Shown in pieces: positions 1 to 9,312 of a stretch of DNA of 64,000 nt. This stretch comes from Flavobacteriales bacterium (GTDB taxonomy: Bacteria; Bacteroidota; Bacteroidia; Flavobacteriales_F; PHOS-HE28). Both the position numbers and the translations under genes were made by a program. The notes under the pieces are model-generated. The model worked only from the letters and a program-made list of their open reading frames with translations. It was not told the DNA's origin and made no database searches. The stretch is from contig JAHBUL010000004.1 of assembly GCA_019638085.1 (NCBI GenBank), positions 185,128 through 249,127 on the forward strand. Direction: 5' to 3'. The first letter of the stretch is position 1. Each line of letters opens with the position of its first letter.

Positions 1-872
1 ACGTGGTGGAAAGCGCCACCTACCGCTGCAGCAGCGATATGGAGCGCGCGATCGAGGAACTCAAGGCCGAAGGCGCAGCTGATGCCAAGGCATTCCTGAA
101 AGGCGTGGAACAGTACGCTGCAGAAGCCGCCATCCTGAAAGTGGCCGGCAGTGAGTGCTTGGACTACGTGGTGGACGAGGGCGTGCAGATCTATGGCGGC
201 ATGGGCTATAGCGCGGAAAGCCCCGTGGAGCGTGCGTACCGCGACAGCCGGATCAATCGGATCTTCGAGGGTACGAACGAGATCAACCGGATGCTCATCG
301 TGGACATGTTGCTGAAGCGCGCCATGAAAGGCCAGCTGGATCTGATGGGTCCCGCGCAGGCCGTGGCCGCTGAACTGATGGGCATCCCCGACATGCCGGA
401 GCCGGATGACAGCCTGCTCGGCGAGGAAAAACGCATGGTTGCGAACTTCAAGAAGGCGGTGCTGATGGTGGCCGGAGGTGCCGCACAGACCTTGGGATTG
501 GAACTGGCCAAGCACCAAGAGACCTTGATGCACATCGCGGACATGGTGATCGATACCTATCTCGCGGAGAGCGTGCTGTTGCGGACGTTGAAGGCGGCGA
601 GCATGAAAGGTCCCTCGTCAGCAGGGTCCCCTTCGGGTGACCCTGCGGTGACCTCGGGAACAGTGGCCATGACGCAACTCTTCATCCATCAGGCTGCGGA
701 CCGCATTCACAAATCCGCGAAAGAGGCCGTGAACAATTTCGCCGAGGGCGATGAGCAGCGGGCCATGCTGATGGGCGCACGGCGCTTCACCAAGAGCAGC
801 AACCTGAACACGGCTGCACTGCGTAAGCTGGTGGCGAAGCAGATGATCGAGGCGGGGAAGAACCCGTTCTGA
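1..872 (+). CDS. acyl-CoA dehydrogenase, C-terminal part (gene starts before the window)
   Basis: Flavoenzyme that oxidises fatty acyl-CoA to trans-2-enoyl-CoA, the first step of beta-oxidation. The frame is entered at base 3 with no real start codon, so about half the protein lies upstream. IFEGTNEI at visible residues 87-94 is the family's active-site motif, with Glu89 the expected catalytic base. Residues ~105-289 form the additional C-terminal domain typical of VLCAD/ACAD9-like enzymes of about 600 residues, common in Bacteroidota. Residues ~203-219 are a Gly/Ser/Pro-rich stretch encoded by palindromic DNA and absent, as far as I recall, from relatives; the family sequence resumes afterwards, ending with a conserved tail. 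Family assignment is firm; chain-length preference is unknown. Confidence 0.93.
   Translation, partial: VVESATYRCSSDMERAIEELKAEGAADAKAFLKGVEQYAAEAAILKVAGSECLDYVVDEGVQIYGGMGYSAESPVERAYRDSRINRIFEGTNEINRMLIVDMLLKRAMKGQLDLMGPAQAVAAELMGIPDMPEPDDSLLGEEKRMVANFKKAVLMVAGGAAQTLGLELAKHQETLMHIADMVIDTYLAESVLLRTLKAASMKGPSSAGSPSGDPAVTSGTVAMTQLFIHQAADRIHKSAKEAVNNFAEGDEQRAMLMGARRFTKSSNLNTAALRKLVAKQMIEAGKNPF
609..660. repeat. palindromic element inside the acyl-CoA dehydrogenase gene
   Basis: GCAGGGTC (621-628) and GACCCTGC (639-646) form a perfect 8-bp stem around a CCCTTCGGGT loop, which can fold further as a C(TTCG)G tetraloop. The flanks (TCCC..TCA / TGA..GGGA) extend the symmetry imperfectly to about 50 bp. 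It stays in frame and encodes the low-complexity linker of the enzyme. Confidence 0.6.
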
Positions 873-1257
873 TCCGCTGAGTCTTCAGCGTGCGGCGGCG
901 CGCGATGCCAAACGTGCGTTCCGTGGAGGTCTGCTGAGAGGATCGTATTGCCATTCGTGAAGGAGTGAGATGCCTTAGGAACGTAGAACTCCATATTCTT
1001 GGAATATCGAATGCGGTTTAAAGCCGATGACCGCATTGCTTTCTGGAATACGCCGCATTCCCTCACGGTTTGCTTCTGCTCCCTATTGGGTCCGCCCAAA
1101 GCTGACAGTAGCTTCATGAATTCCCCTTCGCCAGTTGCCCTTCTCTCCGTTCAGATCAGCCCTACATAATGTGGCAGGCCGCGATCTGAAGGGTGCGAGT
1201 GTCTTCTATATGCAGGTATCCGCTACGTAGCGCCTGTGTAGTTAACTTTAAGACATC
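873..1257. other. intergenic region, no gene seen
   Basis: 385 bp between the dehydrogenase and the first T9SS gene. A short hairpin CGCTGA-GTCT-TCAGCG (875-890) directly follows the stop codon but has no T-tract, so it is only a weak terminator candidate. The small reading frames here look like chance: they overlap the neighbouring genes on the other strand and show no recognisable domain. Confidence 0.5.
1243..1250 (+). promoter_or_regulatory. -7-like box TAACTTTA, 7 nt before the ATG
   Basis: Differs from the Bacteroidota -7 consensus TAnnTTTG only at the last base. Its closeness to the start codon matches the leaderless arrangement of other genes in this window. No TTG at the expected -33 spacing. 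Confidence 0.35.
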
Positions 1258-3516
1258 ATGATGAACCTCCACACCCTCCTCACCCGCGTTCTTCCGGCTA
1301 TCATGTTTGCCACCGCTTTTGGACAAGCACAGGCTCAGGTCTTCATTCCGGACACCGTGGAACGCAATGCATTGAACGAAATGATCCCTGGCATCGTGGA
1401 CCAAGCAGGCATCATGGATACGTTGGATCCAGCAATCCCTTCTTTGGAAAGTGTTTCCATTTTCATCAACTACTACGGACCTTCGATCTCGGCTGAATTC
1501 GTCGGACTTAGGTATTTACACGCGATGACGCACTTGCACATCGATGTGTATTTCGACTCGTTGGGTAGCTTTTCCCTGAATGGATTGCCTGCCGGCCTGA
1601 AGAGCCTTGTGATATACTCCTTTGCTCCGATCAACTTGAACACCCTTCCAGCAGGCTTGGACACGCTTTGGCTTGGTTGCTTGGGCGGAAGCAATGAAAT
1701 TGCAGTCCAGATCACCTCCATGCCTGACAGCCTGTTGGACATGTATGTGGCGAATTTGAACCATGTTGCCTGGCAGGGTCCGTTCCATATTGGCAACCTT
1801 CGGGTGACTCAATGGATCAATAACGCCTTCGTTCTTCCACAATGCTCCATCGACAGCCTGTATCTGTCCACCAACCTAGCGGACGTGGATCTTTCATCCG
1901 CGGAGATCAGGCATGTCTTTTTGGATGGTTTCCAATACGGCCAGATCGCATTGCCCTCGCAAATGGACTACCTCAGGATTCGACCGGGTTCTTATGACCA
2001 GCCCATTTGTCTTCCCGGACTCCCCGATGGCTTGGACACGCTTATATTGGAGCATATGACGAGCGGATTTTGCATGCCCAATTGGCCCGTGTCTTTGACC
2101 AATTGCTCCTTGAACGATGTAGCAGTCGGTCCTAGCGATGCCCCCTATTGTTCCATATTGAATTCTTCCTGCCCGGGGATTGGATCAGGTATGAATGGAC
2201 ATACTTTCATCGATCAGACCGGAGATGGCGAGTACGGCCCCGGTGATCTCCCGTTCAATTTTCTTTCGATTCATACCGAGCCGGCTTCGTACGCCACCGG
2301 CTGCAATAGCACAGGCTATTGGTTCCTGGACGTACAACCGGGCAGTTACGGCATCCTGCCTTCAGCCCAGTACCCATACATCCAATCCATCACGCCTGCA
2401 CAACACTATGCTGACCTTGCTGCCTTGGGCGATCTTGACACCCTGAACGACTTCGCCGTCACGCTAATTCCCAACATCCACGATCTGCAACCCAACCTGT
2501 ATGCAGAACCCGCGCGGCCCGGCTTTGATAACCGCCTCTATCTCTCTTGCCGGAATTTCGGAACCGTACCCATGGATGCACAATTGGTATTGAACTACGA
2601 CGCGGATCAAACGTGGGTGGGCAGCTCCATCGCCCCCAATTCCCAGAGCAACAACACCGCCATATGGAACCTGCCCACACTGGCCGTTGGGGCAACTGCA
2701 AACTTGACCGTGGACCTGAACACGCCGGCCAGCGTGCCTTTGGGCACACCCATTGACCACATCCTGAACGCATTGCCCGATGCTGATGATGAGACACCTT
2801 CCAACAACTTCATACTGTTCCCTGATACTGTGGTGGGCAGTTTCGACCCGAACGACAAGCTCCTGTCACCTGCGGTGATGTCCCCTTCCGAAGTACAGGC
2901 AAACGAGAAGCCCATCACTTACACGGTGCGCTTCCAGAACACGGGCACCTACATGGCGGAACGTGTGGTCATTGTTGATACGCTGCCCGATGGCCTGCAA
3001 ACCGAGAGCATCCAATTCCCCGCTGGCAGTCACAGCTACCGTTGGTACATGGATCATGGTGTGCTCTACATCCTACTTGAGAACATCAACCTACCCGACA
3101 GCACCAGCGATGCCTTGAACAGCCAAGGGTTCGTCAGCTTCAGCCTACTGCCCGATAACGATCTGGCGCTCGGGACGACGATCACCAACATTGCTCACAT
3201 CGTTTTCGACTACAATACTCCGATCACCACACCGCCTGCAGTATTTCATGTGGAGCTCAACACTGCGGTTTCTGAGGAATCTCAACAAGCAGCGCGCCTG
3301 TATCCCAACCCCGCCCAGGACCGACTGTGGGTCATCGGGACCACACGAAGCCATGTGCTGAATTTCGTGGTGAACGATCTTTATGGAAGGGACTTGCTCC
3401 ATGGGCAGATAAGAAACGATGCTGCCGTGGATGTCGCTGGCCTTCCTGCCGGTTCGTACACCATCACTACTTTCGATCGGGATGGTGCACATACTTCGCG
3501 CTTCGTGAAGTTGTAG
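1258..3516 (+). CDS. T9SS type A cargo protein with leucine-rich-like repeats and a DUF7619-type domain
   Basis: Large secreted protein of unknown function. Residues 1-27 form a signal peptide ending AQAQ. Residues ~60-290 contain repeated segments of the type LPAGLKSLVI, LPAGLDTLWL and LPDGLDTLIL, suggesting an irregular leucine-rich-repeat fold. Residues ~525-665 begin with FDPNDK and match the repeat-associated domain now called DUF7619, often found before T9SS tails. The C-terminus (from LYPNPAQDR, ~residue 681) is a type A sorting domain that directs export through the outer membrane and surface attachment or release. ATG codons at 1258 and 1261 are equally possible starts. Base composition is visibly less GC-rich than in neighbouring genes, in line with a fast-evolving surface protein. 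Confidence 0.85.
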   Translation: MMNLHTLLTRVLPAIMFATAFGQAQAQVFIPDTVERNALNEMIPGIVDQAGIMDTLDPAIPSLESVSIFINYYGPSISAEFVGLRYLHAMTHLHIDVYFDSLGSFSLNGLPAGLKSLVIYSFAPINLNTLPAGLDTLWLGCLGGSNEIAVQITSMPDSLLDMYVANLNHVAWQGPFHIGNLRVTQWINNAFVLPQCSIDSLYLSTNLADVDLSSAEIRHVFLDGFQYGQIALPSQMDYLRIRPGSYDQPICLPGLPDGLDTLILEHMTSGFCMPNWPVSLTNCSLNDVAVGPSDAPYCSILNSSCPGIGSGMNGHTFIDQTGDGEYGPGDLPFNFLSIHTEPASYATGCNSTGYWFLDVQPGSYGILPSAQYPYIQSITPAQHYADLAALGDLDTLNDFAVTLIPNIHDLQPNLYAEPARPGFDNRLYLSCRNFGTVPMDAQLVLNYDADQTWVGSSIAPNSQSNNTAIWNLPTLAVGATANLTVDLNTPASVPLGTPIDHILNALPDADDETPSNNFILFPDTVVGSFDPNDKLLSPAVMSPSEVQANEKPITYTVRFQNTGTYMAERVVIVDTLPDGLQTESIQFPAGSHSYRWYMDHGVLYILLENINLPDSTSDALNSQGFVSFSLLPDNDLALGTTITNIAHIVFDYNTPITTPPAVFHVELNTAVSEESQQAARLYPNPAQDRLWVIGTTRSHVLNFVVNDLYGRDLLHGQIRNDAAVDVAGLPAGSYTITTFDRDGAHTSRFVKL

Positions 3517-3571
3517 CGGTGCGAACATCTATCGAAGTAAGTTCATGACACAGGTCTTGCATGCCTGATGT

Positions 3572-3579
3572 TACCTTCG
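3572..3579 (+). promoter_or_regulatory. -7 box TACCTTCG, 3 nt before the preferred ATG
   Basis: Exact match to TAnnTTnG. It lies between the two candidate ATGs of the kelch gene (3568 and 3583) and therefore favours 3583 as the start, on a leaderless transcript. Confidence 0.45.
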
Positions 3580-3582
3580 AAC

Positions 3583-4779
3583 ATGCGCAGCCTCCTTCCC
3601 CTTCTGCTCCTGATCTCTTCAGCGGTTTCCGCGCAGACCTGGCAGCAACTCCCGGACTTCCCCGGCACCGCACGAGATGATGCCGCCTCCTTCAGCATAG
3701 GCAACAAGATCTACGTGGGCACCGGCATGGAGGTGGGCTGGGGCTTGACGAATGATTGGTGGTGCTATGATGCACAGGCCGGGAGCTGGAGCGAAATTGC
3801 GGCCATGCCGACCATGCCCCGTCAGTACTGCGCTGCCTTCACAGTGAATGACACGGGCTATGTATTCGGTGGTTTGGATGCGAACGGCGCCTTGAGCGAA
3901 TTGTGGGCCTACTACCCGGAATCCGACCAGTGGATCCAGAAGAGTGCCATGCCCGCAGAGGCGCGTTTTGCTTCCGTTGCGGTGGAAGCATGGAACTACG
4001 GCATTGTCGCTACGGGTATGTTGGCCAGCGGCGTTCCCACCAAGGAAGCTTGGAAGTATTTCCCTGCCACCGACTCGTGGGAAGCCATGAACCCGATGCC
4101 CGGTCCATCCCGGCATCGCGCCGTGGCCATTCAGGACGGCGGTGGCATGTTGATCGCCGGAGGAGCTGATTCAACCGGGACCGCGCTGAGCGATGCGTGG
4201 AGCTATCCCGTCTGGTTCGAGACCGGAACCTATTATCCTCGTGCTGACCTGCCCGCATCGCGATACGAGATGAAGGGTGGCTCGCAATATGTGATGGTGG
4301 TTGTGGGAGGAGCAGACAGCGATTCCACCTTCCACGATGATGCTTGGGGCGGATACACCGGTGATTGGTCCGCCCTCCCCTCGTTCCCTGGCGGACCAAG
4401 GCGGGGCGGCGTTGGTGCAGGCATCGAAGCGACCAACATTTGGAGCAACTCCTTCTTCTTCGGCCTTGGGCTGGATCAGAGCCTTATGCGCCACAACGAT
4501 TGGTGGAGACTGGACTTCGCCACGGCGATCGAGGAAGTGCATATGCCCCGGATCAACATCTTCCCGAATCCTGCGATCCACACGGTCACTGTGACCTGGC
4601 CCGCCACTTGGTCCGAAGCCCATGTCCGGATACTCGATGCGCTGGGACGCACTGTGAGCGACCAGCAGGTGAACAGTGGGTCGCCCATCGATGTTAGTCG
4701 TTTATCACCCGGCCGCTACGTGGTGGAAGCCCACGATGGACCGATCCAACTTCGCGGCATACTGACCAAACTTCCCTGA
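3583..4779 (+). CDS. kelch-like beta-propeller protein with T9SS sorting domain
   Basis: Secreted protein, probably a beta-propeller on the cell surface. From the chosen start (398 residues) there is a short signal peptide ending VSAQ. The body repeats kelch features such as GNKIYVGTG, NDTGYVFGG and SELWAYYP with alternating Gly-Gly and Trp residues, fitting a galactose-oxidase/kelch propeller that usually serves in carbohydrate or protein binding. A type A T9SS domain starts at INIFPNPA (~residue 325). An upstream ATG at 3568 would add five residues; a -7 box lying between the two argues for the downstream one. The TGA overlaps the ATG of the next gene by one base, so the two are probably co-transcribed although functionally unrelated. 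Confidence 0.85.
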   Translation: MRSLLPLLLLISSAVSAQTWQQLPDFPGTARDDAASFSIGNKIYVGTGMEVGWGLTNDWWCYDAQAGSWSEIAAMPTMPRQYCAAFTVNDTGYVFGGLDANGALSELWAYYPESDQWIQKSAMPAEARFASVAVEAWNYGIVATGMLASGVPTKEAWKYFPATDSWEAMNPMPGPSRHRAVAIQDGGGMLIAGGADSTGTALSDAWSYPVWFETGTYYPRADLPASRYEMKGGSQYVMVVVGGADSDSTFHDDAWGGYTGDWSALPSFPGGPRRGGVGAGIEATNIWSNSFFFGLGLDQSLMRHNDWWRLDFATAIEEVHMPRINIFPNPAIHTVTVTWPATWSEAHVRILDALGRTVSDQQVNSGSPIDVSRLSPGRYVVEAHDGPIQLRGILTKLP

Positions 4780-5420
4780 TGAAATTCCTGGACCCCGCAC
4801 TCGACGCGTATTGTGAATCAAATAGCGGCAATGAGCCGTCCTACTTAAAGGAACTCACGACGGAGACACAAGAAAAGGTCCATATGCCGCAGATGCTCAG
4901 CGGGCACCTGCAAGGGCGCTTTCTCTCCATGCTCAGCCACCTGGTGAAGCCGAAAACCATCGTGGAGATCGGAACCTACACTGGCTACAGCGCGCTGTGC
5001 CTTGCGGAAGGTCTGGCAAACGGCGGCATGTTGCACACCATTGACATCGACCCCTCTTTGATGGAGATGGTGCAACGCTATGTCCTGAAGGGCGGCATGA
5101 AGGACAAGATCACCATGCACCATGGCCCTGCACTGGAGGTCATCCCCAATCTGCAAGCACCGTTCGACCTCGTCTTCATCGATGCGGATAAGGAGAACTA
5201 CCCGAACTACTTCGATGCGGTGATCGACAAGGTGCGCCCCGGCGGCCTGATCATCGCGGACAATGTGCTGTGGAGCGGCAATGTGCTGACACCAAAGAAC
5301 GAACAGGACGAGCAGACCCGAGCGCTGGTGGAATATGCTCGCCGAGTGCATGGCGATGGACGTGTGGAAGCTGTGATGGTCCCAATGCGGGATGGCCTGC
5401 TGGTAGCCCGGAAGAAATAG
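4779..5420 (+). CDS. class I SAM-dependent O-methyltransferase
   Basis: Cytosolic methyltransferase of the caffeoyl-CoA/catechol O-methyltransferase family (methyltransf_3), transferring a methyl group from S-adenosylmethionine to a hydroxyl with the help of a divalent metal. The SAM motif IVEIGTYTGYSAL is near residue 60. DLVFIDADKENY and IIADNVLWSG carry the metal-binding Asp/Asn residues. Length (213 aa) is normal. It starts inside the stop codon of the kelch gene (TGATG) and is followed after 3 nt by the DUF2007 gene, so the three form one transcript. The natural substrate cannot be told from sequence; bacterial members often act on catechols or small phenolics. Confidence 0.9.
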   Translation: MKFLDPALDAYCESNSGNEPSYLKELTTETQEKVHMPQMLSGHLQGRFLSMLSHLVKPKTIVEIGTYTGYSALCLAEGLANGGMLHTIDIDPSLMEMVQRYVLKGGMKDKITMHHGPALEVIPNLQAPFDLVFIDADKENYPNYFDAVIDKVRPGGLIIADNVLWSGNVLTPKNEQDEQTRALVEYARRVHGDGRVEAVMVPMRDGLLVARKK

Positions 5421-5423
5421 CAC

Positions 5424-5849
5424 ATGAACGAGTTCGACCTGGTGCCGATCCGCTTCTATGACGATCCGTTGGAGGCGCACATGGCCCGTTGCCTGCTGGA
5501 GAATGAGGGGATCGAGGCTTTCGTACACGATGAGCACATCATTGGCCTCAACCGAATGTTCAGCTACGCTTTGGGGGGCATTAAACTGAAGGTTCCTGAA
5601 GGGTCGAAGGCAGATGCGATCCGCATCCTCAGCGAGTCGGAGCATCGCCCCTTCTTGGATGAAAATGAACAGCCGATCCGCTGCCCGAAGTGTGGTTCGC
5701 AAGCGTTGACGAACGGCGTTTCACAACCGCGAACCACAAGTGGCATCTTCCATTGGGCGGTGGCGCTGCTCTTCTCGGTTTACCCGCTCTCGTTGGACCG
5801 TTCCATGCGTTGCGATAATTGCGGCCACTTCTTCAAGCGGTTGGAATAA
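5424..5849 (+). CDS. DUF2007 protein with C-terminal zinc ribbon
   Basis: Small protein of 141 residues. The first ~75 residues fit DUF2007 ('putative signal transducing protein', ferredoxin-like fold), with the typical opening on residues that switch between chain positions (YDDPLEAHMARCLLENEGI). CPKCGS near residue 91 and CDNCGH near residue 130 form a likely four-cysteine zinc site, with a hydrophobic segment between them that could be a membrane or packing helix. The biochemical role of the family is unknown. It is the last gene of the transcript that starts with the kelch protein. Confidence 0.8.
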   Translation: MNEFDLVPIRFYDDPLEAHMARCLLENEGIEAFVHDEHIIGLNRMFSYALGGIKLKVPEGSKADAIRILSESEHRPFLDENEQPIRCPKCGSQALTNGVSQPRTTSGIFHWAVALLFSVYPLSLDRSMRCDNCGHFFKRLE

Positions 5850-5862
5850 CGCCGAAAATCCG

Positions 5863-5909
5863 TTCTGATTCCTGACCCCGACTGCTGAAGCGAAGTCGCG
5901 GGATCAGAA
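5863..5909. repeat. imperfect intergenic palindrome
   Basis: TTCTGAT (5863-5869) pairs with ATCAGAA (5903-5909), with inner pairings CCC/GGG and GACT/AGTC around a GCTGAAGCGA loop. It lies between convergent genes and could act as a transcript end or belong to a dispersed palindrome family. Confidence 0.45.
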
Positions 5910-5930
5910 GTTCAGTTTTCAGCAGGACAT

Positions 5931-5974
5931 TAAAAAGAACAACGGGCCGACCGCATTACTGCGATCGGCCCGTT
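5931..5974 (-). terminator. intrinsic terminator of the minus-strand T9SS gene
   Basis: Stem AACGGGCCGA (5941-5950) / TCGGCCCGTT (5965-5974). Read on the minus strand it is followed by a T-rich tract (TTCTTTTTA). It ends transcription coming from the BNR-like gene. Confidence 0.75.
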
Positions 5975-5993
5975 GCCGTTCAAGTAGATTGGA

Positions 5994-7235
5994 TCACTCC
6001 ACCACCACGGTCGTGGTTGCGATCCCCTTGTTGGTCACCGCACGGAGGACATAGATCCCTGGGGACAGATGTCCTACATGCAACATTTCGGCAGGCTTGT
6101 CCACGTTCGGCTTGAACATCACCTCTCGGGATGATGCATCGTAAACACGCAACTCAGTGATCATCGCGCCGCCCGCGTTCACGATCACTTTGTCCGATGT
6201 AGGTACCGGATAAGCATGCACTGCCACGTTCGGCTTTGCTTCATTCACGGAGGTGGCCACGGCGAGCTTCAAACGATACACGCCGTTGTCGGTGGCTGCA
6301 TAAACATCGCCATTGATATCCCGAGCCATGTTGTAGATCAGATGCTGGGAGATCTCCTCCTCCACGCGCGTCCAGCTATCGCCGTTGTTGAAACTCTCAT
6401 ATAGGTTACCTTGAACGGTTGCTCCAGCTTCGTGACACATGAAGAAGACATGCCCGCCGCCCATGTTGAAGACCCGTGAACCCCTGGTACTTGCATACGG
6501 GAAGCTGACGGACAGGGTCGTCCATTTTTCGCCATCGTCGAAGCTCCTCAGCACGCGCAGGCCATTGGAGCTGTAGATGGAATGGTCGGCATTGGCACTG
6601 GCTCCGGTAAGGTCATGCTTGATGCCACTGATCCGCTGCCAGGAATCGCCATTGTCCGAGGAACGGAAAAGTCCTACCCCGAGATCGCTTTGGGCATTCT
6701 CGCCATAGGCCTGTATCAGCAGGCGACCTTGGCCATCCCGACCGATCAAACGGGCGTTGACCTCCGCATCGGTTCCAAAGGAAGGAACCCAACTGCTGCC
6801 CATCTGATCGCTTATGATGATGGAGCCTGTTCCAGGATTGCCCGATGAGGCCACTATCCGACCGTTGTCCAACACATCGAAATCCGTGATGGTTACGCCG
6901 AGGTCGATCCATTCGTTCCCGCTGTCGGTCATGCGGTACAAGCCGTGCGCTCCAGTGTGCGTGGTCCCGTGATTCACATATTCGGTCCGCTTATGCTCCT
7001 GGTACTTCCATGACAGGCCATCGCTGGCATATCGAATGTCCTCCCAGGAAGCTCCCTTGTCGTTGGACCGGTAGATCGTTCCATTGTCCTCCGCTGAGTG
7101 GAAATAAATGGAACCGTTGATCACTTGAACGCCACCCACGGTGGAACTGACACCTTCCAAACCCACATGTTGCCATTGTGCCATGCTGGCGGTGGCAAGT
7201 AGTGAACCGAAGATCAATGCATAGTTACGCTTCAT
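5994..7235 (-). CDS. BNR/Asp-box-like repeat protein with T9SS sorting domain
   Basis: Secreted 413-residue protein. MKRNYALIFGS begins a signal peptide ending SMAQ; this start is preferred to an in-frame upstream one because the latter would precede the signal peptide with 14 extra residues. Repeats of the form RSNDKGASW, RSSDNGDSW, RSFDDGEKW and ESFNNGDSW are Asp-box-like motifs of sialidase/photosynthesis-stability-factor beta-propellers. No sialidase catalytic set was recognised, so a binding or structural role is more likely than enzyme activity. A type A T9SS domain starts at AYPVPTSDK (~residue 340). A strong intrinsic terminator follows the gene. Confidence 0.85.
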   Translation of the reverse strand: MKRNYALIFGSLLATASMAQWQHVGLEGVSSTVGGVQVINGSIYFHSAEDNGTIYRSNDKGASWEDIRYASDGLSWKYQEHKRTEYVNHGTTHTGAHGLYRMTDSGNEWIDLGVTITDFDVLDNGRIVASSGNPGTGSIIISDQMGSSWVPSFGTDAEVNARLIGRDGQGRLLIQAYGENAQSDLGVGLFRSSDNGDSWQRISGIKHDLTGASANADHSIYSSNGLRVLRSFDDGEKWTTLSVSFPYASTRGSRVFNMGGGHVFFMCHEAGATVQGNLYESFNNGDSWTRVEEEISQHLIYNMARDINGDVYAATDNGVYRLKLAVATSVNEAKPNVAVHAYPVPTSDKVIVNAGGAMITELRVYDASSREVMFKPNVDKPAEMLHVGHLSPGIYVLRAVTNKGIATTTVVVE

Positions 7236-7392
7236 CTGTTCTGAATTGAAGGGCGCTGTTACGTATTGGAGTTCCAAAGGTTCAGTTCACGCACGCTCCT
7301 TGATGGTCGCCTGGTGCGGTAGGTACAGCATTCAACCCGCCTTGCTCCCGCAGCTGCCATGGCCGGCATTCCTGCATGAACAATGCCTTTTC

Positions 7393-7833
7393 ATGGAAAT
7401 CAACCGCTCGCGCACATTCACCCATCGCGATCGTTTACCTTTATGCGTGGACCAGCGGAAATTCTATACCGAGCTCGGGCGTTTGCTCTACGCCATCGCA
7501 GCCGTGGACGGACGTGTCCATGCGACCGAGACGGCCATGATAAAGCGCATAGTCTCGGAGCGATTGGTACCGCAGGAGGCCGCCTTGGACCACTTCGGCA
7601 CGGACCGGGCCTACATCACCGAGTTTGAATTCGACATCCAAGTGGATCGTGGGGAAGCACCTGAAGTGGCCTTCGAATCCTTCATCCTCTATCTCACCCA
7701 GCACAAGGACCGCTTCAGCCCTAAGCAAAAGGATCTGGTATTGCATGCTGCCCATGTAGTTGCTGATGCCTTCCATGGCGTGAATGCCAAGGAACTTAGG
7801 ATGCTCGATGAACTTGAACGCAGGATCCTATAG
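7393..7833 (+). CDS. TerB-like small protein
   Basis: Cytosolic 146-residue protein. The segment LLYAIAAVDGRVHATE near residue 30 resembles the first acidic helix-loop of TerB/DUF533 domains, where it forms a metal-binding site, and the remainder is predicted all-helical. TerB-like domains are linked to tellurite resistance and to membrane-associated stress complexes, but the function is not established. The ATG used here begins MEINRSR; a longer frame upstream reads into the divergent promoter region. The 7-nt gap to the start of the frame of the threonine aldolase suggests co-transcription, though that gene also has its own box. Confidence 0.6.
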   Translation: MEINRSRTFTHRDRLPLCVDQRKFYTELGRLLYAIAAVDGRVHATETAMIKRIVSERLVPQEAALDHFGTDRAYITEFEFDIQVDRGEAPEVAFESFILYLTQHKDRFSPKQKDLVLHAAHVVADAFHGVNAKELRMLDELERRIL

Positions 7834-7865
7834 CTGTCCGTGTCGAAGGTGCTGTGCCACCGTCA

Positions 7866-7873
7866 TATCTTGG
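7866..7873 (+). promoter_or_regulatory. -7 box TATCTTGG, 5 nt before the ATG
   Basis: Exact TAnnTTnG match. The spacing fixes the threonine aldolase start at 7879 and implies a leaderless mRNA from an internal promoter. Confidence 0.5.
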
Positions 7874-7878
7874 CCACC

Positions 7879-8907
7879 ATGTCATTCATAGACCTCCGTT
7901 CGGACACGGTTACTCAGCCCACACCCGCCATGCGCGAGGCCATGGCCTCGGCGGTGGTAGGCGATGATGTTTTCGGGGAAGACCCCACGGTTAACGCCTT
8001 GGAAGCACGCGTGGCGCAGCTTTTCGGCCATGAGGCCGGTCTCTTCTGCCCCAGCGGCACCATGGCCAACCAGATCGCGATCAACGTACATACCCGGCCC
8101 GGGGATGAAGTGATCTGCGAGGAAGGAGCGCATATCTACCGGTATGAAGGTGGTGGCACCATGGCCAACAGCGGATGCAGTGTGAAGTTCGTGCCCGCTG
8201 ATCGAGGACGGTTCACGGCGGAGAAGGTGGAAGCAGCGGTGAACGACCCGGAGGCCGCCTACTTGGCCCGCACCCGATTGGTGAATATTGAGAACAGCAC
8301 CAATCGCGGCGGCGGAAGTGTATGGGACATCGCCGAGGTAAAGCGCATCCGCACCATCTGTGACCGGCACGGCTTGAAAATGCATCTGGACGGCGCACGC
8401 ATCTTCAATGCCATGGCCGTGGATGGGAACAGCGCTGCCCAATGGGGAGCACCGTTCGATTCAATCTCCATCTGCCTCAGTAAGGGGCTAGGTGCGCCGG
8501 TGGGAAGTTTGCTGGTAGGAAGCAAAGCATTCATTCTTCAGGCGCGACGCATGCGTAAGCGCTTTGGCGGTGGCATGCGGCAGGCGGGGATCCTCGCAGC
8601 AGCAGGTCTTTATGCGCTGGACCATCATCTCGATCGCCTCGCTGATGACCATCGGCGGGCGAAGCAGGTGGCCGCGATCTTGGAGCGCTGCCCCTTCGTG
8701 GAGCAGATGATGCCCGTGGAAACGAATATCGTGATCATCACACTGGACCAGCGGATGACGGTACCCTCCTTCTTACCAAAGTTGAAGGAGCGGAACATCC
8801 TGGCCGTACAGTTTGGCCCGCAAATGGTACGCTTTGTCACCCATCTCGATGTGGATGACCAAGCCATCGATCATATTGAGGCTGCATTGAAACATGGATA
8901 CGAATGA
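7879..8907 (+). CDS. ltaE: low-specificity L-threonine aldolase
   Basis: PLP-dependent enzyme (beta-eliminating lyase family, GntG-type) that cleaves L-threonine or L-allo-threonine to glycine and acetaldehyde in the cytosol. The opening [11 protein letters not shown] is characteristic. HLDGAR at residues 169-174 supplies the Asp that contacts the PLP ring nitrogen, and Lys202 in SKGLGAP forms the Schiff base. Length (342 aa) matches the family. An ATG 39 bases upstream is in frame, but the family start and the -7 box support the one chosen. The last four bases overlap the next gene's ATG. Confidence 0.93.
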   Translation: MSFIDLRSDTVTQPTPAMREAMASAVVGDDVFGEDPTVNALEARVAQLFGHEAGLFCPSGTMANQIAINVHTRPGDEVICEEGAHIYRYEGGGTMANSGCSVKFVPADRGRFTAEKVEAAVNDPEAAYLARTRLVNIENSTNRGGGSVWDIAEVKRIRTICDRHGLKMHLDGARIFNAMAVDGNSAAQWGAPFDSISICLSKGLGAPVGSLLVGSKAFILQARRMRKRFGGGMRQAGILAAAGLYALDHHLDRLADDHRRAKQVAAILERCPFVEQMMPVETNIVIITLDQRMTVPSFLPKLKERNILAVQFGPQMVRFVTHLDVDDQAIDHIEAALKHGYE

Positions 8908-9293
8908 AAGCTATACCGACCCTACTACTCATCCTCCTCGGCTTTACATCCTGCAAGGCACCCCAATTCATCCAAGGAGGCGAAAAAGATGGTGTTAAGG
9001 TGAGCTATCGCTGGAACCATCGCGCGGACAAACCCAGCGAGCTGCTCTTGAAGATCGTGAACGATAGCCCATCCGCTCAGCAACTGCACTTGGGGTTGGA
9101 CCTCTATTATCAAGCCTTCACCGTGGAGCAGTTCTCTGCCGACACCTGTATTCCTGCGGGCCGCACTTTCAATGGGAAGCTCAACGGCATCTACTTCATT
9201 CCTAAGCAGGTAACGGCCGAACAGGCTGCCAGCCCTGATACCAAGGTGCAGCTCACGGAATTCACCGCGGAGCGATCAACCGCGTGTCCGTGA
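8904..9293 (+). CDS. hypothetical lipoprotein
   Basis: 129 residues with a lipoprotein signal peptide: hydrophobic segment PTLLLILLG then the lipobox FTSC, Cys17 being the lipid-modified residue. No known domain recognised. The mature part contains a region rich in beta-strand-forming residues ([24 protein letters not shown]) and may be an immunoglobulin-like or C2-like fold. It overlaps the threonine aldolase by 4 nt (ATGA) and precedes the histidine kinase by 19 nt, so it could be an accessory to the kinase, but this is only context. Confidence 0.7.
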   Translation: MKAIPTLLLILLGFTSCKAPQFIQGGEKDGVKVSYRWNHRADKPSELLLKIVNDSPSAQQLHLGLDLYYQAFTVEQFSADTCIPAGRTFNGKLNGIYFIPKQVTAEQAASPDTKVQLTEFTAERSTACP

Positions 9294-9312
9294 TATTTCC
9301 CTTCAGCCTCAC

